6,116 nt of DNA from Brevundimonas sp. UBA986. Its GTDB lineage: Bacteria > Pseudomonadota > Alphaproteobacteria > Caulobacterales > Caulobacteraceae. The translations under genes and the position numbers were made by a program. Location of the stretch: NCBI GenBank assembly GCA_002292165.1, contig DBBK01000141.1, positions 1-6,116 on the forward strand, given 5' to 3'. How positions within the stretch are numbered: position 1 is the stretch's first letter; each line of letters opens with the position of its first letter. Below, piece after piece: positions 1-5,329 of the stretch. The notes beneath the pieces were generated by a model. That model had not been told where the DNA came from. It did not search any database and saw only the letters and a program-made list of their open reading frames with translations.

Positions 1-1002
1 AACGACATCCTCGACATGACCAAGATCGAGGCGGGCAAGATGACCTTCGAGACCGTCGACGTCTCGCTGGAGGACCTGCACCGCCGCGTCACCGGACCCT
101 TCATGGCCCAGGCCGAGGCCAAGGGCATCGAGTTCGTCGCCCATTTCGAGGGCGAGACCCCGTCGATCGTGCGTGGCGACCCGCTGCGCGTCTGTCAGGT
201 GATCCAGAACCTTCTGTCCAACGCCGTGAAGTTCACCGAGCGTGGGGCGATCAACTACACCATCCGCTCGACCCGCCTGTCGGAGCGCCGGGTGGCCTTC
301 GAGTTCGCCATTCGCGATTCCGGTTCGGGCATCAGCCCCGAGGACCTGGCGCGCCTGTTCCAGCCCTTCACCCAGGTGGACGCCTCCTCGACCCGTCGCT
401 TCGGCGGCACCGGTCTGGGCCTGACCATCGCCCGGCGCATGGCCAACATCATGGGCGGCGACATCACCGTGGAATCGACCGTGGGCGAGGGCTCGACCTT
501 CACCTTCTCGGTCCAGGCCGATGTCGTCGAATGGAGCGCGATCGAGGCCGCCGAGGCCATCGCCGCCGAGATCGACGAGGGCCAGGCCCTGAGCGTGCTG
601 GTGGTCGAGGATCACCCGGTCAACCGCATGATCCTGGAAGCCTGGCTGGGCTCGGCGGGCCATTCCACCGCCTCGGCGGAGAACGGCCAGATCGCCGTCG
701 ACATGGCCGCCGACCAGGCGTTCGACCTGATCATCATGGACGTCAACATGCCGGTGATGGACGGTCTTTCCGCCACCCGCCTGATCCGCGAGGCCGGCGC
801 CAATGCCGAGACCCCGATCGCCGTCCTGTCGGCCTCGGCCCGCAGCGAGGACCACGCCGCGGGTCTGGACGCCGGCGCCGACGCCTATCTGAACAAGCCC
901 ATCGACTTCGCCGCCCTGGCCGTCCTGATGAACAAGGTCGGCGGAGGCCGGTCGGCGGTGCGCGCGACGCTGGAGCAGGGCGAAACCGCGGCGGCCGCCT
1001 GA
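1..1002 (+). CDS. Hybrid sensor histidine kinase/response regulator, C-terminal part (5' end outside window)
   Basis: The reading frame is open from base 1 and ends at TGA 1000-1002. It begins inside the end of the dimerisation domain (NDILDMTKIEAGKM, the usual stretch after the H-box), so the phospho-accepting His and all sensor domains lie off the window. An HATPase_c domain covers about residues 35-170 of the visible part: N-box with N70 and N74, G1 box DSGSGI (106-111), F-box LFQPFTQVD, G2 box GGTGLGL (135-141). After a linker (about 171-196) comes a receiver domain: acidic pair E203/D204, phospho-acceptor D247 in MDVNMPVMDG, Ser in VLSAS, and Lys 299 in NKPI. All key residues are present, so both modules look active. 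By family knowledge it phosphorylates its own receiver and probably passes phosphate onward through a phosphotransferase or separate regulator. The tail ends in a short Ala-rich stretch with no HPt domain. Signal and partner cannot be told from this part. Confidence 0.93.
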   Translation, partial: NDILDMTKIEAGKMTFETVDVSLEDLHRRVTGPFMAQAEAKGIEFVAHFEGETPSIVRGDPLRVCQVIQNLLSNAVKFTERGAINYTIRSTRLSERRVAFEFAIRDSGSGISPEDLARLFQPFTQVDASSTRRFGGTGLGLTIARRMANIMGGDITVESTVGEGSTFTFSVQADVVEWSAIEAAEAIAAEIDEGQALSVLVVEDHPVNRMILEAWLGSAGHSTASAENGQIAVDMAADQAFDLIIMDVNMPVMDGLSATRLIREAGANAETPIAVLSASARSEDHAAGLDAGADAYLNKPIDFAALAVLMNKVGGGRSAVRATLEQGETAAAA

Positions 1003-1022
1003 ACCTAACCTTACCAGGGGTG

Positions 1023-1055
1023 TTCAGACCCGGCTCAAGGGCCGGTGACTAGTCT
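1023..1055 (+). promoter_or_regulatory. Candidate promoter/operator of the first RcnB-like gene
   Basis: TTCAG (1023-1027) is repeated as CTCAA (1034-1038) at an 11-bp offset, and TAGTCT (1050-1055) looks like a -10 element. The core TCAG-N3-CGGCTCA (1024-1037) and its 12-nt distance to the -10-like hexamer recur before the paralogous gene (1758-1790). There is no good -35 hexamer, which fits activator-dependent transcription. A dyad overlaps it (TCAGAC 1024-1029 with GTCTGA 1052-1057, and CCGGC 1030-1034 with GCCGG 1041-1045), so a weak terminator for the upstream kinase is an alternative reading. The regulator is unknown. Confidence 0.45.
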
Positions 1056-1097
1056 GAGGGCAGGTCGAAGGTTCGGCTGTCCAAGGATCTCGTCACC

Positions 1098-1598
1098 ATG
1101 AAGAAGTTTATCACCACCGCTGTCGCCGCCGCCATCGCCGCCGGTTCGCTGGGCCTGGCCTCGGCCGCCGGCGCCCAGTCGTACGGCCGCCCCGACCAGC
1201 GCAATGACCACCGTCAGGAACAACGCCAGGACCACCGCGACGATCGTCGCGATGACCGCCGCGACAATCGGGAAGATCGCCGCGAGTATCGTCAGGACGC
1301 CCGCGACGACCGCCGCGAGTACCGGCAGGACCAGCGCGCCTATGACCGCTACCAAAGGGCCGAGCGCCGCTACAACGCCGGTCGCTGGCAGCAGCCGCGC
1401 GGCACCCGCTATCAGGTCTATGGCTACGGCCAGCGCCTGCCCAGCTCGTACAACGCCTATGTCGTCAACGACTACAACCGCTACGGCCTGCGGGCCCCGC
1501 CGCGCGGCTACCACTATGTCCGCAACGGCAATGACGTGGTCCTGGCCGCCGTCGCCGGCGGTCTGATCACCGCCGTGATCGCGGGTCTGTTCAACTAG
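1098..1598 (+). CDS. RcnB-family secreted protein with Arg/Asp-rich repeat segment
   Basis: This encodes 166 residues from ATG 1098, with AAGGA at 1083-1087 as a modest ribosome binding site 10 nt upstream. Residues 1-26 form a signal peptide (KK, Ala-rich core, AGA before Gln27), so the product should be periplasmic. Residues 33-92 are extremely charged (21 Arg, 14 Asp, 5 Glu of 60, no Lys) and contain an 11-residue repeat, DRREYRQD at 60-67 and 71-78. The C-terminal part (about 105-166) matches the RcnB family pattern: YGQRLPSSY, VVNDYNRYGL, PPRGYHYVRNGNDVVLA, then a hydrophobic end. E. coli RcnB tunes nickel/cobalt efflux, but alphaproteobacterial RcnB-like proteins mostly have no tested role, and no RcnA-like efflux gene is visible here. 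Its paralogue follows at 1823. The terminator at 1632-1661 and the separate upstream module suggest its own transcript. Family assignment is firm; function is not. Confidence 0.9.
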   Translation: MKKFITTAVAAAIAAGSLGLASAAGAQSYGRPDQRNDHRQEQRQDHRDDRRDDRRDNREDRREYRQDARDDRREYRQDQRAYDRYQRAERRYNAGRWQQPRGTRYQVYGYGQRLPSSYNAYVVNDYNRYGLRAPPRGYHYVRNGNDVVLAAVAGGLITAVIAGLFN

Positions 1599-1631
1599 GC
1601 TTGCGGCTGAAGCCCGAAGGCCTTGCGATCT

Positions 1632-1661
1632 CGCCCCGGAGGGAAACCTCCGGGGCGTTTT
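1632..1661 (+). terminator. Rho-independent terminator after the first RcnB-like gene
   Basis: A perfect 11-bp GC-rich stem (1632-1642 with 1647-1657) closes a GAAA tetraloop (1643-1646) and is followed at once by TTTT (1658-1661). It starts 33 nt after the stop at 1598. The opposite strand lacks a U-tract, so it works in the plus direction. This is the clearest terminator in the window. Confidence 0.92.
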
Positions 1662-1666
1662 CGTGT

Positions 1667-1724
1667 GGGCGGATGTATCGCTTCGTGTCGCGGTTTGTCC
1701 GCCCGGAAACAGAGGGGCGGATGT
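1667..1724. repeat. Direct and inverted heptamer/decamer repeats in the intergenic region
   Basis: GGGCGGATGT occurs exactly twice, at 1667-1676 and 1715-1724 (48-bp offset). Between them lies TCCGCCC (1698-1704), the reverse complement of the shared GGGCGGA. The middle copy could pair with either flank, so two exclusive hairpins are possible. The stretch sits between the terminator at 1661 and the promoter module at 1758, so it is outside both predicted mRNAs. Its role is unknown. Confidence 0.5.
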
Positions 1725-1757
1725 TCGGTCCCCCGCTGAACTGAACAAAACGACAGT

Positions 1758-1790
1758 CTCAGGAACGGCTCAGGTCGTGGGGCGCAATCT
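1758..1790 (+). promoter_or_regulatory. Candidate promoter/operator of the second RcnB-like gene
   Basis: An exact CTCAG direct repeat at 1758-1762 and 1769-1773 (11-bp offset, one helical turn) contains TCAG-N3-CGGCTCA at 1759-1772. It is followed 12 nt later by CAATCT (1785-1790), a -10-like hexamer. The core and spacing match those before the first RcnB-like gene at 1023-1055, although the sequence between and after is different. TGAACA (1742-1747) and TGTTCA (1792-1797) flank the module as a wide dyad. An 11-bp-phased repeat placed where a -35 would be is typical of OmpR/PhoB-class activator sites; which protein binds is not known. Confidence 0.5.
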
Positions 1791-1810
1791 CTGTTCATGG
1801 CTCTGGAACA

Positions 1811-1816
1811 AAGGAG
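1811..1816 (+). promoter_or_regulatory. Strong ribosome binding site of the second RcnB-like gene
   Basis: AAGGAG lies 6 nt before ATG 1823. It fixes that start and is clearly stronger than the site before the first paralogue (AAGGA, 10-nt spacing), so the second gene may be translated more efficiently. Confidence 0.85.
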
Positions 1817-1822
1817 ATCGCC

Positions 1823-2257
1823 ATGAACAAGAAGGTCCTCACCGCCGCGCTCGCCGCCGTCATCGCGGGTTCGAGCTTCGGCATCGCCTCGGCCGCCGAC
1901 GCCCAGTCTTACGGGCGTGGCCCGGCTCACGCCCAGCCGCCGCACGCCCAACCGGCCCCGCCTGCTGCCCGTCCGTCCCCCGCGCCCCAGTCCTATGGCC
2001 GCTGGCAACAGGCGCAACGTCGCTACAGCGCGCCCCGCTACATCGCCCCGCGCGGCCATCAGTCCCGTGCCTGGAGCTACGGCCAGCGGATGCCCGCCGA
2101 GTACCGCACCCGGTCCTATGTCGTGACCGAGTACAGCCGCTACGGCCTGCGCCGCCCGCCCTCGGGCTACCAGTACGTCCGCAGCGGCAATGATGTGGTC
2201 CTGGCCGCGGTCACGACCGGCCTGATCACCGCCGTCATCGCCGGCCTGTTCAACTGA
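1823..2257 (+). CDS. RcnB-family secreted protein with Pro/Ala/His-rich segment
   Basis: This is a 144-residue paralogue of the protein at 1098-1598. The signal peptide is residues 1-27, with probable cleavage after ADA and before Gln28; the mature start (QSYGR) is the same as in the first copy. The middle (about 33-56) is rich in Pro, Ala, His and Gln and has no acidic residue, unlike the Arg/Asp-rich segment of the first copy. The RcnB-type end (about 84-144) shows YGQRMPAEY, VVTEYSRYGL, PPSGYQYVRSGNDVVLA and the hydrophobic LITAVIAGLFN, which is identical in both proteins. The product is expected in the periplasm or attached to the envelope. By family it relates to E. coli RcnB (nickel/cobalt efflux modulation), but that role is not supported by any metal transporter gene here. 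Local duplication followed by replacement of the middle explains the pair best. It has its own candidate promoter, ribosome site and downstream hairpin. Confidence 0.9.
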   Translation: MNKKVLTAALAAVIAGSSFGIASAADAQSYGRGPAHAQPPHAQPAPPAARPSPAPQSYGRWQQAQRRYSAPRYIAPRGHQSRAWSYGQRMPAEYRTRSYVVTEYSRYGLRRPPSGYQYVRSGNDVVLAAVTTGLITAVIAGLFN

Positions 2258-2264
2258 TGCGACC

Positions 2265-2311
2265 GACGCCGCCCGGTCCTTCCCGCGAGGGAGGGCCGGG
2301 ATGGCGGCGTC
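2265..2311 (+). terminator. Long hairpin after the second RcnB-like gene, probable terminator
   Basis: A 9-bp outer stem (GACGCCGCC 2265-2273 with GGCGGCGTC 2303-2311) encloses an inner stem (2274-2284 with 2289-2298, one bulged T and one G-T pair) closed by a GCGA tetraloop (2285-2288). It starts 7 nt after the stop at 2257. No U-tract follows (TCGTGTCGG), so it may be a weak terminator or an mRNA 3'-end protector. Confidence 0.65.
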
Positions 2312-2335
2312 TCGTGTCGGGACAACATCCTGAAG

Positions 2336-2363
2336 TTTTACACCATTTTACAACGCCTATAAC
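2336..2363 (+). promoter_or_regulatory. AT-rich tandem repeat and candidate promoter upstream of the membrane protein gene
   Basis: TTTTACA occurs at 2336-2342 and 2346-2352, a 10-bp phased tandem repeat in an AT-rich island (about 2329-2380) that stands out from the GC-rich surroundings. TATAAC (2358-2363) could be a -10 element, with TTTACA (2337-2342) as -35 at a short 15-bp spacing. It would give a leader of about 95 nt before ATG 2465. A second -10-like hexamer, TATACT (2445-2450), lies closer but has no good -35 and would leave almost no leader. Confidence 0.4.
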
Positions 2364-2464
2364 TTTGGTCGGATAAAAGCCCTCTGTGTCGATGCGCCGC
2401 CTCGGGCTGAGGTTCGCGCGACGCGATCACTATTCAGTTTCCGCTATACTGTGTCAGGACAGGT

Positions 2465-2875
2465 ATGCGTCGCAGGGCTTTTCAGGTCCCGGAGATTCCT
2501 CCGGGCGTCATCTTCTCGATTGTGGTTATCGTCCTTGCGGCGCTGGTTCTGGTGCTGTTCAAGTCCGGCTGGCCGCAAGGGGTGATGGCGCGGATGCAGG
2601 GCGGGCGTGCGGACGACGCGATCGAGGCGCGCCTCGCCGTTCTGCGCGAAGGCCGCACGCCGTCCACCCGACCCCTGTCCCACGCCGACGCCCTGATCGC
2701 CTGCTCCGAGGCCCAGGACTTCGCCGTCCGTGTCGCCCAGAGGGACGATGTCGCGGACGCCGCCCTCGCCACGCGCGAGATGCGCCGTATCTGCCAGCCC
2801 TATTTCGATTCCGCCGCGCGCCAGCCGGCCCCCGGAACCGATCACGCGACCGATCACAGGGCCGACCCCAGGTGA
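2465..2875 (+). CDS. Small single-pass membrane protein of unknown function
   Basis: This encodes 136 residues from ATG 2465, with AGGA (2456-2459) 5 nt upstream. I do not recognise the family. Residues 2-4 are Arg-Arg-Arg, residues 15-32 form one strongly hydrophobic membrane segment, and the remaining 100 or so residues are soluble and probably alpha-helical (48-115). There are two cysteines, C80 (IACSEAQDF) and C110 (RRICQPYF). If the soluble part is periplasmic, as the Arg cluster before the membrane segment weakly suggests, they could form a disulfide. The tail (119-136) is Pro/Asp/His-rich with a DHxTDH-like repeat and looks disordered. Third-position GC use is like that of the neighbouring genes, which supports this frame over overlapping ones. 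A perfect inverted repeat follows 6 nt after the stop codon, so it is probably monocistronic. Confidence 0.75.
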   Translation: MRRRAFQVPEIPPGVIFSIVVIVLAALVLVLFKSGWPQGVMARMQGGRADDAIEARLAVLREGRTPSTRPLSHADALIACSEAQDFAVRVAQRDDVADAALATREMRRICQPYFDSAARQPAPGTDHATDHRADPR

Positions 2876-2880
2876 TCGCA

Positions 2881-2925
2881 GGCGGCCCGGGACAGTCTCC
2901 CCCCGCGAGCGCGACCCGGGCCGCC
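2881..2925 (+). terminator. Perfect 11-bp inverted repeat after the membrane protein gene, probable terminator
   Basis: GGCGGCCCGGG (2881-2891) and CCCGGGCCGCC (2915-2925) are exact reverse complements around a 23-nt loop. The first arm begins 6 nt after the stop at 2875. A pyrimidine-rich tail (CCTCTTTCC, 2928-2936) follows, but without a clean U-run. It separates this transcript from the ligase gene. The large loop is unusual for an intrinsic terminator. Confidence 0.6.
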
Positions 2926-3020
2926 GACCTCTTTCCTCAGACACTTGATCCGAAACGATTAGGGGCCAGAGTCGTTGGCCACGGGTCGCGCCTGGCGACC
3001 TTCTCCGGACCACCCGCCAC

Positions 3021-4727
3021 TTGCGCGCCTTCGCCGAGCTTCTGGATCGCCTGTCCCTGACCTCTTCGCGCAATGCGAAGTTGGTTCTGCTGCGCGATTA
3101 TCTGAAGGCGACGCCGGATCCGGACCGGGGCTGGGCGCTGGCGGCCCTGACCGGCGACCTGAGCTTCGATGCGGCCAAGCCGGCCATGATCCGCCGGGCG
3201 GTGGAGGCGCGGGTGGATTCCGTGCTTTTCGGCTGGTCCTACGACTATGTCGGCGACCTGGCCGAGACCGTCGCCCTGATCTGGCCCGGCGATCCCGACC
3301 GGCGGCCCAACCGCGAGCCCGAGCTGTCGGAGGTGGTCGAGGCCCTGAAGGCGGCGAAACGGGGCGAGGTTCAGGGCCTGATCGAGGGCTGGCTCGACGC
3401 CCTGGCGCCCAAGGGCCGCTGGGCCCTGCTGAAACTGGTCACCGGCGGCCTGCGTGTCGGCATGTCGGCGCGGCTGGCCAAGACGGCGGCGGCGATGATC
3501 CGACCGGCGTCGGTCAGCGAACCGCCGGAGCCGGGCGGGGGCGAGGCCGTCACGACGCTGGAGCCCGTCGACGCCTCGGACATCGAGGAGGTCTGGCACG
3601 CGGTCGCACCGCCTTACGCCGACCTGTTCGCCTGGCTGGAGGGGCGAGGAGAGCGGCCCAGCCCGGACGCGCCGGGGCGGTTCCGTCCGGTCATGCTGGC
3701 CGTGGCCATCGACGAGGCCGTGGACTTTCCAAAGCTCGATCCCGCCGACTATGCCGCCGAATGGAAGTGGGACGGCATCCGGGTGCAGGCGGTGCGCGAA
3801 CAGGGGGTGGCCAAACTCTATTCCCGCACCGGCGACGAGATTTCCGGCGCCTTTCCCGACGTCATGGCCGGGCTGACCTTCGAGGGGGCTATCGACGGGG
3901 AGCTGCTGGTCTGGCGGGCCAATTCTGAAGGAGTGGGGGAGGTGGCTCCCTTCGGCGACCTGCAGCAGAGGCTGAACCGCAAGACGGTCGATCAGAAGCT
4001 GATGGCGGCCCATCCGGCGGCGGTGGTCGCCTATGATCTGCTGGCCGAGAAGGGCGAGGATTTGCGCGGCCTGCCGTTGAGGGAGCGCCGCGCCCGTCTG
4101 GAGGCCCTGATCGCCGGGCATCAGGGCGACCGGCTGCATCTGTCCCCGGTGGTCGATTACGACAGCTGGGAGGGCCTCGGCGTCCTGCGCGCCGATCCGC
4201 CGGTGGGGGCGGCGGCCGAGGGGCTGATGCTCAAGCGCTGGGACTCGGCCTATGTCGCAGGCCGACCGAAGGGGCCGTGGTTCAAATGGAAGCGCGACCC
4301 CCACACCCTCGACGCCGTCCTGATGTACGCCCAGCGCGGACACGGAAAGCGCTCCAGCTTCTATTCCGACTTCACCTTCGGCGTCTGGACGGAAGAGGGC
4401 GCCCTGACCCCGGTCGGCAAGGCCTATTTCGGCTTCACGGACGAGGAGCTGAAATTGCTCGACAAATTCGTGCGGGATCACACGATCGAGCGCTTCGGCC
4501 CGGTGCGTTCGGTGCGGGCCGAGCGCGACTTCGGCCTGGTGCTGGAGATCGCCTTCGAAGGGCTGAACCGCTCGCCGAGACACAAGTCGGGCGTGGCCAT
4601 GCGCTTTCCGCGCATCAGCCGCATCCGCTGGGACAAGCCGGCGCGCGAAGCCGACACCCTGGCCTCGGTCATGGCCCTGCTGGACTCCCTCGAGAGCGGC
4701 GGCGGCCGGGTGGCGAAAGTCGCCTAG
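3021..4727 (+). CDS. ATP-dependent DNA ligase (bacterial LigB type)
   Basis: This encodes 568 residues and seals DNA nicks through a ligase-AMP intermediate. The start is TTG 3021: the frame is open only from 2949, no ATG, GTG or other TTG precedes it, and the N-terminus (RAFAELLDRLSLTSSRNAKL) is typical of the family. No strong ribosome site is seen. The N-terminal ligase domain spans about 1-165, then a Pro/Gly/Glu-rich linker (about 166-190). The nucleotidyltransferase domain contains motif I KWDGIR with adenylated K249, motif III DGE with E294, the family signature APFGDLQQRLNRK, motif IV EGLMLK (400-405) and motif V FKWK (K422, K424). The OB-fold domain follows (about 425-560), with RFPRISRIRWDK near its end. 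All catalytic residues are intact. By family, these ligases usually sit with an Lhr-type helicase, a metallo-beta-lactamase-fold exonuclease and a PdeM-like phosphoesterase in a DNA damage response cluster. None of these is in the window, and no Ku or LigD polymerase domain is present. Confidence 0.95.
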   Translation: MRAFAELLDRLSLTSSRNAKLVLLRDYLKATPDPDRGWALAALTGDLSFDAAKPAMIRRAVEARVDSVLFGWSYDYVGDLAETVALIWPGDPDRRPNREPELSEVVEALKAAKRGEVQGLIEGWLDALAPKGRWALLKLVTGGLRVGMSARLAKTAAAMIRPASVSEPPEPGGGEAVTTLEPVDASDIEEVWHAVAPPYADLFAWLEGRGERPSPDAPGRFRPVMLAVAIDEAVDFPKLDPADYAAEWKWDGIRVQAVREQGVAKLYSRTGDEISGAFPDVMAGLTFEGAIDGELLVWRANSEGVGEVAPFGDLQQRLNRKTVDQKLMAAHPAAVVAYDLLAEKGEDLRGLPLRERRARLEALIAGHQGDRLHLSPVVDYDSWEGLGVLRADPPVGAAAEGLMLKRWDSAYVAGRPKGPWFKWKRDPHTLDAVLMYAQRGHGKRSSFYSDFTFGVWTEEGALTPVGKAYFGFTDEELKLLDKFVRDHTIERFGPVRSVRAERDFGLVLEIAFEGLNRSPRHKSGVAMRFPRISRIRWDKPAREADTLASVMALLDSLESGGGRVAKVA

Positions 4728-5239
4728 TAGCGCGCGTTCAGCCGGCCTTCGACGATATTGTCCGCGAACCGGTCATAGGCGCGGTTCGCCTCTTCCCAGG
4801 TGTTGAAGCCGAAGACATCGGCGATGCTGGTCGTATAGCGCGAATAGCTGACGGGCAGGCGCTGGCCGTCGGCGGTGATGATCTCGCCCTCGATCGCGAC
4901 GCCGCCGATGGAGACGCTGTCGAACATCGACAGTCCGGGGCGGTCGATCGTCTGCTGCATCGTCGGATGGTTGGGCTTGAGGTCGGTCATGACCAGATTG
5001 ATCTGGGCGCCGGGATAGGCGCCGCTGCGGGCCAGGGCGCGGGTGACCGTATTGGCCAGATCCTCGCGCTGTTCGCGCACGTCGCGCTCGCCCAGCTTCG
5101 GCGCATCCTTGATGAGGTCGCCGCCGATGGTCACGGTGACCTGGGGCGCAGGAGCCTGGCCGGCGGTCGGCTCGGCGTGAACCAGAGACGCGGCTGCCGC
5201 AACGGCGGCGAGGGGGGCGAAGAAGGCGAAGCGGCGCAT
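4724..5239 (-). CDS. Secreted/periplasmic protein of unknown function
   Basis: This encodes 171 residues, read from ATG at 5239 down to TAG at 4724-4726. Residues 1-22 form a clear signal peptide (RR, then an Ala-rich core, VHA before Glu23). The mature part begins with a Pro/Ala/Gln-rich linker, then VTVTIGGDL and a helix-like, charged stretch (LGERDVREQREDLANTV). The rest looks alternating alpha/beta, with GGVAIEGEIITADGQRLPV as probable strands and a C-terminal helix (EEANRAYDRFADNIVEGRL). There are no cysteines and no lipobox, so it is probably soluble in the periplasm. I do not recognise the family. ATG 5251 is an alternative start giving 175 residues, but its ribosome site is only 3 nt away. 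The gene overlaps the convergent ligase gene by 4 bp and follows the EnvZ-like kinase on the same strand after about 90 bp, so co-transcription with the kinase is possible. Confidence 0.85.
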   Translation of the reverse strand: MRRFAFFAPLAAVAAAASLVHAEPTAGQAPAPQVTVTIGGDLIKDAPKLGERDVREQREDLANTVTRALARSGAYPGAQINLVMTDLKPNHPTMQQTIDRPGLSMFDSVSIGGVAIEGEIITADGQRLPVSYSRYTTSIADVFGFNTWEEANRAYDRFADNIVEGRLNARY

Positions 5240-5245
5240 GACGAA

Positions 5246-5249
5246 CTCC
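5246..5249 (-). promoter_or_regulatory. Ribosome binding site deciding the start of the secreted protein
   Basis: On the minus strand, GGAG (5249 down to 5246) stands 6 nt before ATG 5239, which is ideal spacing. The alternative ATG 5251 has AGGA (5258 down to 5255) with only a 3-nt spacer. The GGAG overlaps the upstream ATG codon itself (ATGGAG). Confidence 0.6.
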
Positions 5250-5329
5250 ATGAATCCTGATGATCGGCCCTGTCGGACCGCAAGATGATCCGCGCGGCCT
5301 CGCTTAACCAGAGGGCGCGACAAAATGAT

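Noticed and set aside
531..1052. Plus-strand 173-residue reading frame overlapping the receiver domain
   Set aside because: Arg/Gly/Pro-rich out-of-frame translation of the conserved receiver domain.
1281..1331. Repeated DNA considered as a CRISPR-like or mobile repeat
   Set aside because: The repeat is in frame, 33 bp apart with only two good copies, and encodes the DRREYRQD peptide repeat. There are no spacers.
1035..1748. Minus-strand 237-residue reading frame with long Val/Ala hydrophobic stretches, looking like a membrane protein
   Set aside because: It is antisense to the RcnB-like gene: its Ala and Val codons are the complements of the CGC and GAC codons of the Arg/Asp repeat. It also runs through the terminator at 1632-1661.
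2386..3060. Plus-strand 224-residue reading frame overlapping the membrane protein gene
   Set aside because: Arg/Gly/Pro-rich translation without motifs. It crosses the inverted repeat at 2881-2925 and overlaps both neighbouring genes, while the frame at 2465 has a membrane segment and a ribosome site.
2937..4583. Minus-strand 548-residue reading frame opposite the ligase
   Set aside because: It is a shadow of the intact ligase. Its composition is rich in Arg, Gln, His and Pro with no domain pattern, as expected for the antisense of a GC-rich gene.
4277..5260. Plus-strand 327-residue reading frame spanning the ligase end and the minus-strand gene
   Set aside because: First part is a shifted ligase frame and the second part is antisense to the secreted protein; no domain is recognisable.
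5240..5323. N-terminal extension of the secreted protein to a TTG at 5323
   Set aside because: It would bury a perfect signal peptide 28 residues inside the protein. The start at 5239 has GGAG at 6-nt spacing and puts the signal peptide at the N-terminus.
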